Assembly (NCBI RefSeq): GCF_010501015.1
Contig: NZ_QVML01000001.1
Span: 185,845-249,844 of the forward strand
Reading direction: 5' to 3'
Length of the DNA: 64,000 nucleotides
Source: Bacteroides sp. 214
GTDB lineage: Bacteria > Bacteroidota > Bacteroidia > Bacteroidales > Bacteroidaceae
Shown here: positions 26,093 through 35,719 of the stretch, in pieces
How positions within the stretch are numbered: the first letter of the stretch is position 1
How the letters are laid out: each line of letters starts with the position of its first letter
Notes under the pieces: model-generated
Told to the model about the DNA's origin: nothing
Seen by the model: only the letters and a program-made list of their open reading frames with translations
Database searches by the model: none
Made by a program: the position numbers and the translations under genes

Positions 26093-28879
26093 CTACTTTG
26101 TTATAATGAATTTTGCACGCAGCTGTTCTTTCTCTGTGGTCAAAGAAATCCAATAGATTCCCGGAAGGAGGTTGCCTAAATCTACCGGGAGTTTGTATTC
26201 TTCTCCGGCAGCAACGGGGAGAGATGCTAAATTCCGAATCTTACGACCTTGTATGTCGAATAGGGTAAGGTTTGCCTGCGAAGAGTCTTGTGTAGTAGAG
26301 AATCGGATGAGTGCATGGTTTTGTGCCGGATTAGGATAAATACTCATTCCTGCTTCAATACTTGGCACTTTGTCTATTCCTACAATATCGGACGAGCAGT
26401 CAATGGGACCTAAATCTCTACTGGCCGTACGAGGTTTGAGCGCAGAACCAAAGACGTCCTTTTCGCCAATCTCCTGTGGGAGAGGAGCTATCAAACCAAC
26501 TTTAGCCTTGCCTATCAGATTGCTTCCTTCTCGCAGGCGGGCAAACTTCTCGGGGAAGCTTCCATCTTCTCCACGAGGTGCTTTGGCATCAGCCTCTTCG
26601 AGACTTACGTAATCGGCAGTGGAGAAATTTCGTTCTACCACGTTCAACCAAGCTTTGCTGGAAGTTGACAACATAGCGTTATTTTCATCAGCAGCTCCTG
26701 CATGTATCTCAATATTACCTAAGCATACGTTATTATAATACTCGCATTGATTGCTAGATTTCTCAAACATGAAATCGTATCCATTGCCAAATCCCAAACA
26801 GTTTACAACTTTTACTCCACCGCCATGACTGTTTTGATCAAAACCTTTTACTGATCCCGATTTATTACAATTGAATGCTACAGAATTCCATACTTCATGT
26901 TTGCCTTTCGAGGAGCCACCGGTTCCGTTTCCTCCCAATTTGATTCCGTTTCCATTACCTTGGAATGAACCCGAAGCATCTACCCAATCAAATAAGCTGG
27001 CTCTACCAGAACCCCATGCCCAACAATCAATCAGATAGACCGGATAATCTGTTTCGTATAAGTCCCAAGCATCATCGGAGTTATCCCAAGCACGACAGCG
27101 GATGAACCAATTTTCGCGTCCATTGTGCATTTTGCAAGCAAAACCGTCTGCATCGCTTCCGAAATTATCTGAATCACAATTCAGGTAGGAGTCACAGTCT
27201 ATAATATAATTGTAAGAGCAATAGGAACCGTCGTTATCTCCGATGCCGGGATGAGTATCCGAGAATTTATGCCCGAATCCGAGTTGGATACCAGTGTCGT
27301 CGTTCTTGTAGAGAGTGCATCGCTCTATGATATTGTGATTTCCCTCTAATTTAATACCATTATCTCCGGCTTCGGTTATATGAAGCCCGTAAATGTGCCA
27401 ATAGTTTCCATCCAACTGAATACCACGCACGCTTACTTTCTTAGGTTGATCTTTGAAGTTGAGTATTGGAGTTTCGTCAGGATAAGCCATGATGGTTATT
27501 CGTTTTCCGGCTTCACCCGAGTGGTTTAAGCGGATGGTTGTTTTCGAACCGTCTTTCTTCATGTTGGGATAGTAGGTTCCTCCGCGACAAACAATGAAGT
27601 CTCCCGCAACTGCTGCATCCACAGCTTTTTGCAGATTGTACCAGGGAGAATCATAAGTTCCTTCATTCTCGTCATCTCCGTTAGGTGCAATGTAGTAGGT
27701 CTTGGCATCTGTGTCCGATCCGGTTCCCGAGAGAGTCAGTTCCGAACTTGCGCCTCCTCCTGCCAGAGTAAGAGATAGAGTGTAATCTTTCAATTCGGAG
27801 GGAGCAAACTGTACATATATAGTTTGTGCTCCTACTTTGCTTTCTGAGTATGAAATGTTGAGCGAGTTCTCAAAGCCGGTTGCCGATTGAGTTGATATCA
27901 GGAAGTCGGGTGATGAAGTCAGCGTTATAACTCCATCTGTGGAGTTCAGGTATTTTGCCGAAAAAGAGAAACTGCGTTTAGCTGTTGTTCCTGTTTTGAT
28001 ATCGCCAAATTTAATAGCGGTAGGTTTTAGAGAAATGCTCGGAACTTCGGCTGTTCTTTGTTCTAATCGCCCTACAGAGGTCGTCAGATAATTACAAGCA
28101 TCCTTCGTACCATTAAATTCAAATACTACAAAGTGATAGGTTTCTCCTGCTTCCAGTCCATTTACTACAAAGTTATCTTCATTTCCAGCATAAACAACTA
28201 TAACATTGTCATCAACCTGCTTAGGTAAATTTTTATAAGCGGTTCCATCTTCGGGTAACCAAGTGGTAGCTTCCCCTTTGGAGTAGGCTAATAGGCGATT
28301 TTCTCCATTTCCTTTGGTAAATGAAATTTTCATAGATGTTCCGGTTATTTCCGAAGCTGAGAGAGTCGCTTGCTGAGAAGGCTCGTCTCCTATGTTGGAG
28401 CTACTAATCAAAATATTATCCAGATAGATTGTAGCTGAAGTGCAGGTAAATCGAACTAATACGTTTTTAGTTCCCGGTTCTCCAACAGAGAGGGACGATG
28501 ATCCATAAGAAGAAGAGGAACTTACGGTTGCGCTTCCGATGCTTTTCCAAGTGAGTCCATTGTCAATGGATTTTTCTACGTTCAGAACTTTGCCATTTCC
28601 GCTACCTCGGTGAACGAAAGAAAGCTGCGTTGGTTTATCAATAGGAGGGGTTATCAAGTAACCATTTGCAGACATTGTTGCACGTGTGCTTCCATTGTCG
28701 GTTTTTGCATAAACTCCCTTTACTTTCCATGTACCGGAAGATAAGGTATAACTGGTTTCAACGGATGGAGCTGTGGATGGTAGTCCTGTTTCGAATTTCT
28801 CGTCAATAGCTGTGTTTTGGGCAACCCCCACAATGCTGAACACAAAAATAAAGATGGATAAGAGAGTAATCTGTTTCAT
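26093..28879 (-). CDS. PL9-like pectate lyase with type IX secretion tail
   Basis: 928 residues. Signal peptide (ends near GVAQ), then beta-sandwich and fibronectin-like regions (about 25-380), a right-handed parallel beta-helix (about 390-830), and a C-terminal tail (about 845-928). The helix opens with TYYIAPNGDDENEGTYDSPW. The calcium-binding Asp cluster is at NFGSDADGFACKMH, typical of family PL9 (exo- or endo-pectate lyases that beta-eliminate polygalacturonate). The tail has SIYPNPAQN, LFDIQGRKI and LPGIYWISL, the pattern of the T9SS type A sorting domain. It is last in the FAS1-SusCD operon. Confidence 0.88.
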   Translation of the reverse strand: MKQITLLSIFIFVFSIVGVAQNTAIDEKFETGLPSTAPSVETSYTLSSGTWKVKGVYAKTDNGSTRATMSANGYLITPPIDKPTQLSFVHRGSGNGKVLNVEKSIDNGLTWKSIGSATVSSSSSYGSSSLSVGEPGTKNVLVRFTCTSATIYLDNILISSSNIGDEPSQQATLSASEITGTSMKISFTKGNGENRLLAYSKGEATTWLPEDGTAYKNLPKQVDDNVIVVYAGNEDNFVVNGLEAGETYHFVVFEFNGTKDACNYLTTSVGRLEQRTAEVPSISLKPTAIKFGDIKTGTTAKRSFSFSAKYLNSTDGVITLTSSPDFLISTQSATGFENSLNISYSESKVGAQTIYVQFAPSELKDYTLSLTLAGGGASSELTLSGTGSDTDAKTYYIAPNGDDENEGTYDSPWYNLQKAVDAAVAGDFIVCRGGTYYPNMKKDGSKTTIRLNHSGEAGKRITIMAYPDETPILNFKDQPKKVSVRGIQLDGNYWHIYGLHITEAGDNGIKLEGNHNIIERCTLYKNDDTGIQLGFGHKFSDTHPGIGDNDGSYCSYNYIIDCDSYLNCDSDNFGSDADGFACKMHNGRENWFIRCRAWDNSDDAWDLYETDYPVYLIDCWAWGSGRASLFDWVDASGSFQGNGNGIKLGGNGTGGSSKGKHEVWNSVAFNCNKSGSVKGFDQNSHGGGVKVVNCLGFGNGYDFMFEKSSNQCEYYNNVCLGNIEIHAGAADENNAMLSTSSKAWLNVVERNFSTADYVSLEEADAKAPRGEDGSFPEKFARLREGSNLIGKAKVGLIAPLPQEIGEKDVFGSALKPRTASRDLGPIDCSSDIVGIDKVPSIEAGMSIYPNPAQNHALIRFSTTQDSSQANLTLFDIQGRKIRNLASLPVAAGEEYKLPVDLGNLLPGIYWISLTTEKEQLRAKFIITK

Positions 28880-29010
28880 GTTGTATTTGTTTTATCATGT
28901 ATTTGCTCCAAAAGAACAAAAAGTTTTTGATATAATAAATACATTATTTGAAATTTAGTATGGGTTTTCTTGAATAGAAGTCTTTGTGTTGCGAGATAAT
29001 AGTTGTGACT

Positions 29011-29049
29011 AAAAAAAGAGACCATCTCGTATTCCGAGACAGCCTCTTT
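29011..29049 (-). terminator. terminator after SusD 29067
   Basis: Stem AAAGAGACCATCTCG (29015-29029) with CGAGACAGCCTCTTT (29035-29049), imperfect, and on the minus strand a run of seven T (29017-29011). It lies before the pectate lyase gene, so the lyase may be transcribed partly from its own promoter or by read-through. Confidence 0.75.
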
Positions 29050-29066
29050 CCTAATCATTTTTTGTA

Positions 29067-30821
29067 CTACTTCTTAAAAGGAAGATACCATTTCTCTTGC
29101 GTGGAGAAATCGGGCATTGGAATTCCCGATAGCTCATATTTACCGCTTAAGTTTTCTATCAGGTAAGCATTACCATCTCTTCCTTCCTTATTCATTCTAC
29201 GTGCAACACGGGTTAGGTCTCCCCAGCGATGTCCTTCAAAACCGGTTTCGAGCGCTGCTTCACGAATCAGCATTTTCTCCAGAAACAGGATGGAGTCATT
29301 CGTGGTAGTTGCTGTTTCGGGAAACTCAACAGGTTCGAGCATACAACGACCGCGAACTCCACCATTATCGCGCCATGGACGACGGTAGTAAGGTTGATCG
29401 CTTTGACGTGCATCGAAGTAAAATGGTTCCGGGTAGTAATTTCCCGGTGCCCAACCGCTTTGCGATTGTTCGGCAAGCAATGCACCTTCCCACGTATAGG
29501 CATTTTTTATTCCTTTATTCAGCAAGGCATACGCCAACTTAGGATATCCGGCACGGTTAGCTGCTTCGGCATAGCGCAAGTGTAGCAATCCGGCACGATA
29601 TAAGAACCACTTACCCGATTGTTCGAACGGTTTAGTGGAGTCATAGTTATATAAGTATTTCTGTACAATATACTCTCCATTAACCATTTTGAATGAAGAT
29701 TCGCGTCCGCGTCCGTCAAATACAAAACCATTCTGTTGTACCTGTGCTTCCCACAATTTGTCGATGGCATATTGCGAGGGCTTTAGTTGGTAAGTACCTC
29801 TGCCATAATTGGCAAATAAATTGATAAACGGATAAGTTGGCTCAAATGCTTTATCATAACTAATTGTCCAGATAAGCTCCTGATTGGCTTTCGAGTTTTC
29901 GGCAGCTAGTTGGAACATATCCAACCATGTGTTACGATATGAGTTGATGTCATAATCCATGTAGCGGAAATAGGTAACCTGAAAAATAGGTTCATTAGAA
30001 TCATTCCACGGCCATGTACGTAGTTTGTACATATTGTTGTTGCTCGAAGCATCGGTATGATCCTCATCCGTTGCCAATACAACACGATACATGGTGGCAG
30101 CATTTACGAAGTCGGCTTGACTGCCTCCTCTCCATAAATACAAGTCGCCTGCCAACAAGTATTTGTTTACGAAAAAGTTCTTCAAACTGTAACCATCGAG
30201 CGTATATTTAACCAAAGGAGAGTTAAGATAAGGATCCAATGTAGGTAGTTTCTCCATACAGTCAATCAGCTTATCCAGTAAATCATCAAATTTGATGGTA
30301 GGCAGCTTGGCTGCTTCCGTTACATCATCAATGGTTATCAATGGATCGGTAACATAAGCCACCTCGCCAAAGTGCATTCCTAGTTGCAGGTATACCCAAC
30401 AACGCAATGCGGCTACATCCGAATAACGCTCAGCGTAATCTTCATTGGTCATTTTATGGGTTTTAAGCATCTCGTCCATATTGTATAATAGGTCATTACA
30501 GTTCTGAATGATGCTATAAAACAAGGTTGGGTCTGCATATTTGTTGCCTTTCGAAGGCGCACTCAAATTTATCTCCTGAAGGTCTTTGGAGGAGTTATAA
30601 GTTACATCCATTAAATCACCGCGCAGTTCGTTCAATACCACGACATGTTCTGCTAACTTCATAAACTCTCCGTACAATCCCAAAATGGCATTGTCGGCAT
30701 CGGCTATTGTTTGATAATGGTTCTCATAATCCAATACTTCTTCCAAGTCTGCATCTACACAAGCAGTAAACAGGCATATCGAAGCAAAGATTGCAGTTAG
30801 TATTTTTATTCTTGTTTTCAT
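29067..30821 (-). CDS. SusD/RagB family outer-membrane lipoprotein
   Basis: 584 residues. The signal peptide ends at the lipobox FTAC-VDADLEEV. The body has the SusD TPR-like helices (AERYSDVAALRCWVYLQLG, the characteristic R.W.Y.Q pattern) and ends with GHRWGDLTRVARRMNKEGRD near the C-terminus. SusD proteins cap the SusC transporter and bind glycan. It lies 21 nt after SusC 30843 and should form a complex with it. Pectin fragments are the likely ligand by context. Confidence 0.9.
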   Translation of the reverse strand: MKTRIKILTAIFASICLFTACVDADLEEVLDYENHYQTIADADNAILGLYGEFMKLAEHVVVLNELRGDLMDVTYNSSKDLQEINLSAPSKGNKYADPTLFYSIIQNCNDLLYNMDEMLKTHKMTNEDYAERYSDVAALRCWVYLQLGMHFGEVAYVTDPLITIDDVTEAAKLPTIKFDDLLDKLIDCMEKLPTLDPYLNSPLVKYTLDGYSLKNFFVNKYLLAGDLYLWRGGSQADFVNAATMYRVVLATDEDHTDASSNNNMYKLRTWPWNDSNEPIFQVTYFRYMDYDINSYRNTWLDMFQLAAENSKANQELIWTISYDKAFEPTYPFINLFANYGRGTYQLKPSQYAIDKLWEAQVQQNGFVFDGRGRESSFKMVNGEYIVQKYLYNYDSTKPFEQSGKWFLYRAGLLHLRYAEAANRAGYPKLAYALLNKGIKNAYTWEGALLAEQSQSGWAPGNYYPEPFYFDARQSDQPYYRRPWRDNGGVRGRCMLEPVEFPETATTTNDSILFLEKMLIREAALETGFEGHRWGDLTRVARRMNKEGRDGNAYLIENLSGKYELSGIPMPDFSTQEKWYLPFKK

Positions 30822-30842
30822 TGTTATTGCTCTTTATTTGTA

Positions 30843-33800
30843 TTATAATCCAAACTTAACACCCACATAGAACGTACGGCTCGAAGGAGTAACAAATGCA
30901 TCAATACCATATCCTAATGGGTTTGTACTTACACTGAACTCGGGGTCGTAGCCTTTATATTTGGTTAAAGTCGCAAGATTTTCGCCTACAGCATATACTT
31001 GCAATCCGGTAAGTATGCTGGATTTTATAGGAATGTCATACGCAATTGTTAGATTCTTGAACTTAAGGAACGAACCGTCTTCAATCCAACGATCCGAGAA
31101 ACGTGCGTTACCCATCGGGTCACCTAAAGTGGCTTTCGGTGTGTCGGTTGCTTGTCCTTCTACCTTCCAACGGTTCAGAACTACTTTCGTTTGGTTGGCA
31201 AGGGTAGACATCGATTCCAGTTCGCGACGTGTGTAATTATAGATATCGCCACCTACCGAGTAACTGAACATAGCTGATAATGAGAAACGCTTCCAACGCA
31301 AAGCGGTAGAGAAACCACCGTAAACATCTGGATTAGGGTCGCCAATAACTACCATGTCTTTTTCGTCAATGAGGTCGTCATTATTCATATTCACAAAGCG
31401 TACATCACCCGCACCGAATGCTAACTTACTTAGTCCGGACATATGGTGTAAGTTTTCGGCTTTAGCACTAGCTTCCGTAGCATATACGCCATCAGTTTTG
31501 TATCCGTAGAACAATCCCATCGGACTACCTTCTTGAGTTAAGATAACAGCATCGGCAATTTCCGTTTGGTAAGAGCCTCCGGGTATACTTATTACCTTAT
31601 TCTTGTTGAATGAAGCATTGGCTGCTACATCCCATTTGAGCGCAGGTAAATTCAGCAAACGCGCATTAATCGCTAGTTCAAAACCTTTGTTCTGCATTTT
31701 TCCTCCATTAGAAACATAGGTAGAGAATCCTGCAATGGGTGATACCGGTGAGTAAGTAATCATATCGCTGATGCTGTTCTTGTAGTAATCCATGCTGATT
31801 GACAATCGTTCGTTCAGAAAAGCCATATCCAATCCAATGTTGAATTTCGCATTCTTTTCCGGTTTCAACGATAGGTTTACCAAGTTACCACGCACCAATC
31901 CGTAGTTTCCTAATATGTTCTGTGCTTTATAATAATGACGAGCGGCATAGTTACCTATATCATCATTTCCACTAAGAGAGTAGCTGGCACGTAACTTCAA
32001 CAAATCGAATGCTGGCATGTTTCTCATAAACTCTTCCGAAGAAATTAACCATGCAGCCGATATAGCGGGATATGTTTGGTAGTTGCTGATGTTTTCACCA
32101 TAACGGGAAGATGCATCAAACGAAGCAGTACCTGTTACAAAATAACGATTCTTGTAGGCGTAGTTCACATTGGCATACCAAGCCAACCAATTCCATTCGC
32201 CCAATGAACCACCTGCTTGGCGCAAGGTATTGAGACCGTAGTTGATAGATTTGAAATCATCACTGGCGGTGTTGTATCCTTTTCCCCAGTCGTCTTCCAC
32301 ATTTGTGTTTTGATAACGCATCCCTATAGTTGCATCCAACTTGTTGTCAAAACCGAATGAGTGCACATAGTTCAAACGAGTTTCGTTAGTCAGCATCATC
32401 AAGCGCTCCACACGGTGTTGTGTCTGGTTGGTGACGATAGCAGTAGAAAGAGTATCGTAATTAATTCCACTTTGGGGCAAGAAAATAATTTCGCGCTCCT
32501 TGCTGAAACGAAGTCCTACTAACGTACTTGCTTTCAGCCCTTTCACTATTTCATAGTCGGCTTCTACTGCACCTAAGAATGTGTAATTAGAGTTTTCCAT
32601 TTCTACATTCTTGGCAATGGCTCTTGGGTTTGAAAAGCCAAATATATCCACGCCTTCTAAGTTGGGCGACATCAGATTGGATTCGTTATACACATTGGGC
32701 GACATAAACGGTGACTTTACCAACGAAGAATAAATGGGGTTCGTTGACTTCAGACTGCCATCTTCGCGCAAATTCTTTTTGCCGTATACAAAGTTCATAC
32801 TGGTATGTACGTTAGCTTTCAACGACAAGCGAATATCTGTATTGATACGTGCGTTAAAACGTGTATAGTCGGTTCCTTTAATTAATCCTTCGTTGCGTTG
32901 AAATCCTAATGTAAGAGCATATACCGCAATATCATCTCCACCGGTTACTGCCAATGAATAGTTCTGTTTAAAACTTTCGTTAAACAATTCATCTTGTTGC
33001 CAATTGGTGCTTTTGTTATAGCGATAATAATCGCGATTGCCTTCGTAACCCCAGTTTTGTTCTACCGGTTTTTGCTGGTTGATGAAGGGTAAGTTCTGTA
33101 TTTGCTCTGTTGTATATTTACCTGTGCTTTGATACAAATCGGTCAGGTATTTCTTTTGTTGCGAGCCATTCAGCATTGGGATGCTTGCCGGAGTCATGTT
33201 CATACCGGTTATCGCTTGGATACTGATGCGTGTAGCCACCTCTTTGGAACGAAGTGTTTCAATGATAATTACACCATTAGCCCCTTTTACTCCATATAAA
33301 GAACCACCATCTTTCAACACCGACATACGTTGAATATCTTTTATGTCGATGATACCCAGCGGAGTAGAAACATATCCATCTGCCAGAGAGACACCAGCCG
33401 ACTGATTCTCAATCACTACTCCATCAATCACCAACAGCGGTTGGTTATTAGAATAGATAGAGTTAAATCCGCGCAAGAACATATTAGTTCCAGCACCTTC
33501 GGCACCCGATCGTAGTATTGTATTTAATCCGGCTACATTCCCTTGCAGTAATTCACCGGCGGTAATAACCGTAGCGAAGGAGTTATCTCCATCCAGCATG
33601 GTAACGGCATTAGTCAGTTGACTGTTATTCATATTTCCCAATGGCGTAAGCACATCTTTGTACACTGTGTTAGCCGATTGGTCGTTCAGACGTATCACGA
33701 TTTCCTTTTTCCCTTTGGTAGCTACCCTTTTCTGTTGGTAGATAGGTCCACTGATAAGTAATTCTACACTATACGAAGGTACTTTAATGGTAAAATCACC

Positions 33801-33992
33801 GTTATCATCTGTCATTGCAGCACTTACTCCCGGAAGTGAAATTCGGATACCCGGAAGGGGTGTTGAGGTAGCAGCATCTATCACTCTACCTGATATTTTC
33901 AAATCGCTTTCGGTTGTTTGCTGTGCATTGGCAGTGCATATACCAAATGCCAAACATACTACAAGCAATATATATTTCATTGTCATATTCAT
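30843..33992 (-). CDS. SusC/RagA TonB-dependent transporter
   Basis: 1049 residues. Signal peptide; a carboxypeptidase-regulatory-like domain (about 30-110, SGRVIDAATSTPLPGIRIS); plug (about 125-240, LLVIDGVVI); then a 22-strand-type barrel ending YVGVKFGL. The usual DEVVVVGYG TonB-box-like segment is absent; the region reads TPLGNMNNSQLTNAVTML instead. It imports oligosaccharides across the outer membrane with its SusD. It follows FAS1 34008 by 15 nt and is part of the FAS1 operon. Confidence 0.9.
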   Translation of the reverse strand: MNMTMKYILLVVCLAFGICTANAQQTTESDLKISGRVIDAATSTPLPGIRISLPGVSAAMTDDNGDFTIKVPSYSVELLISGPIYQQKRVATKGKKEIVIRLNDQSANTVYKDVLTPLGNMNNSQLTNAVTMLDGDNSFATVITAGELLQGNVAGLNTILRSGAEGAGTNMFLRGFNSIYSNNQPLLVIDGVVIENQSAGVSLADGYVSTPLGIIDIKDIQRMSVLKDGGSLYGVKGANGVIIIETLRSKEVATRISIQAITGMNMTPASIPMLNGSQQKKYLTDLYQSTGKYTTEQIQNLPFINQQKPVEQNWGYEGNRDYYRYNKSTNWQQDELFNESFKQNYSLAVTGGDDIAVYALTLGFQRNEGLIKGTDYTRFNARINTDIRLSLKANVHTSMNFVYGKKNLREDGSLKSTNPIYSSLVKSPFMSPNVYNESNLMSPNLEGVDIFGFSNPRAIAKNVEMENSNYTFLGAVEADYEIVKGLKASTLVGLRFSKEREIIFLPQSGINYDTLSTAIVTNQTQHRVERLMMLTNETRLNYVHSFGFDNKLDATIGMRYQNTNVEDDWGKGYNTASDDFKSINYGLNTLRQAGGSLGEWNWLAWYANVNYAYKNRYFVTGTASFDASSRYGENISNYQTYPAISAAWLISSEEFMRNMPAFDLLKLRASYSLSGNDDIGNYAARHYYKAQNILGNYGLVRGNLVNLSLKPEKNAKFNIGLDMAFLNERLSISMDYYKNSISDMITYSPVSPIAGFSTYVSNGGKMQNKGFELAINARLLNLPALKWDVAANASFNKNKVISIPGGSYQTEIADAVILTQEGSPMGLFYGYKTDGVYATEASAKAENLHHMSGLSKLAFGAGDVRFVNMNNDDLIDEKDMVVIGDPNPDVYGGFSTALRWKRFSLSAMFSYSVGGDIYNYTRRELESMSTLANQTKVVLNRWKVEGQATDTPKATLGDPMGNARFSDRWIEDGSFLKFKNLTIAYDIPIKSSILTGLQVYAVGENLATLTKYKGYDPEFSVSTNPLGYGIDAFVTPSSRTFYVGVKFGL

Positions 33993-34007
33993 TTGATTCG
34001 TTTGTTA

Positions 34008-35690
34008 TTAATCCTCGTCATCAATAATAGGTTCCAAGCGGATGTAATCCAAGAACAGTGTTCCTGCATAACTTCCGTTATAATGAGTTGTGTTGCATAC
34101 CCAGAATGTGGCATTACCCATACTTGGTGAGATAAATATCTCGGGTGCCGATCCGTCACTCATTACGTCCTCTTCGGTTAGTTCACGTTCCAAATACTGG
34201 TTGTTGCTATTGTCTACTTGATATTTGGTAAGCTGTACTTCTTTGCGAACGCCTGCTGTAGAGCTTGCTGCGAAAGCATATAGCGATCCCAAATAGTTAT
34301 TCAATAGTTTGCTCGAAGAGTTGCGCGATAGCTTCGTTTTACCCGGCAATGATATCAATAGTTTCTGCCACAACTCTAGTGTGGTGTCAGGGTAACCGCC
34401 ACTGTTTACATGATTGGGATTGTCGTTGTAAGACATCCAATGTATTTTGTACTTGGCAGATAATACCGGTACATTGTATTCAACATAAAAGTTGGTATTT
34501 GTAGAGCGATAGGTAGAAGTCAGGTTGTGATAGTAGTATGTAATCTTAATAACATTGCCACTTTCATCAAGTACTGGATTGCCATCTATATCCAATGAGT
34601 CGCGGTCCTGACGGGTGCTGGCTGCTACCATCATATCTTGTCCGCCACTCGCCCAAGTACGTAACCTGTTGAAGGTGTATTTTGCATCGAGCGTAGCCGA
34701 CCAGTTTTCTCCTTCAATAATAATGTCTTTAATCTTGTTGTTTTTTAACTTGATATTGGCATCTTGTACAATACGCACGACACCATTAGAGGCGATATAC
34801 TCCTCCTGTACGGCAGCATTACTGAAATCGACGGCTACATCTGTAAGCGCTACTTCGGCTGCGCCTTGCGGATTGATGTCTGTACCTGCGAATACTAAGT
34901 CGCACAGCAACTGATCGGCAGCGATGGAGTCGGTTCTCTCTTGAGAGTCTTGCACCATGTACTTGGCATAACGGGAAGAGATGCGTGTGAAATCTTCGTC
35001 AGTAACCAATACGAATGTATAGAGTGAATCTTCGTTGGCAAGCGGCATTTTATCCAAAAAGTGGTTACTGTAAGCCCAAACGGTATCATATATCGCAAAT
35101 CCCTCATCATTCACTCCAATTTGCACACTCTTATCCATATCCATAATTCGTTTGGAGTGGCTAAGTAGTGTATCCAGTTGGATGGAGTGTCCCATTCCTT
35201 TGGCTTCCAGGTATTCGTAAATACTCATAGCAGGCTCTGTTACTTTATTTACAGAGTGAATAATACCGTTGTTGCAAAGCACATCTTTATTACTTATACT
35301 TAAACCACTTAGCGTAAGGTTCTTTCCATTAACCATTTTCAAACGATCTTTACCTGCCAGTGCTGCGGCATTGTACGCAAGGTAAGCTATGTGATTACTT
35401 ACAATGTTTCTTTTATCGTCCAGACTACTGCTTGTGTATGCAGCTAATGCACTGTTATCGGGTGCCAACAACGTGAAACTATTGTCGCTTTCCAGCAGGG
35501 CGTCATATCCAGTTTCAACTACCATGTTATAAAAAGTAGAGAGGTTGGCTTGTCCTTTCAAAGCATCCAAGACTGTACCCGAAAGTTCCGGGGTGTCAAT
35601 TCTTACATGGTCGTCCCACTGGTTGGTACACCCAACCAGTAGTAGCGACAATGTAGCTATAGAAAATAGAATTCTTTTATAGATTTTCAT
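34008..35690 (-). CDS. fasciclin (FAS1) domain lipoprotein with C-terminal beta module
   Basis: 560 residues from MKIYKRILFSIATL, with the lipobox LLVGC-TNQW. The open frame begins 13 codons earlier but that start overlaps the upstream gene. At least one FAS1 domain (about 20-150: FTLLAPDNSALAAY, HIAYLAYNAA, CNNGIIHSVNKV) and a second degenerate one (about 150-320) are followed by a beta-rich region (about 340-560) with YKIHWMSYNDN and GTLFLDYIRLEPI, resembling carbohydrate-binding modules. Its role as a surface glycan-binding accessory to SusCD is inferred from operon position. Confidence 0.75.
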   Translation of the reverse strand: MKIYKRILFSIATLSLLLVGCTNQWDDHVRIDTPELSGTVLDALKGQANLSTFYNMVVETGYDALLESDNSFTLLAPDNSALAAYTSSSLDDKRNIVSNHIAYLAYNAAALAGKDRLKMVNGKNLTLSGLSISNKDVLCNNGIIHSVNKVTEPAMSIYEYLEAKGMGHSIQLDTLLSHSKRIMDMDKSVQIGVNDEGFAIYDTVWAYSNHFLDKMPLANEDSLYTFVLVTDEDFTRISSRYAKYMVQDSQERTDSIAADQLLCDLVFAGTDINPQGAAEVALTDVAVDFSNAAVQEEYIASNGVVRIVQDANIKLKNNKIKDIIIEGENWSATLDAKYTFNRLRTWASGGQDMMVAASTRQDRDSLDIDGNPVLDESGNVIKITYYYHNLTSTYRSTNTNFYVEYNVPVLSAKYKIHWMSYNDNPNHVNSGGYPDTTLELWQKLLISLPGKTKLSRNSSSKLLNNYLGSLYAFAASSTAGVRKEVQLTKYQVDNSNNQYLERELTEEDVMSDGSAPEIFISPSMGNATFWVCNTTHYNGSYAGTLFLDYIRLEPIIDDED

Positions 35691-35719
35691 GTTCTGTATC
35701 TTTTTTGAGTTCGGCTTAA

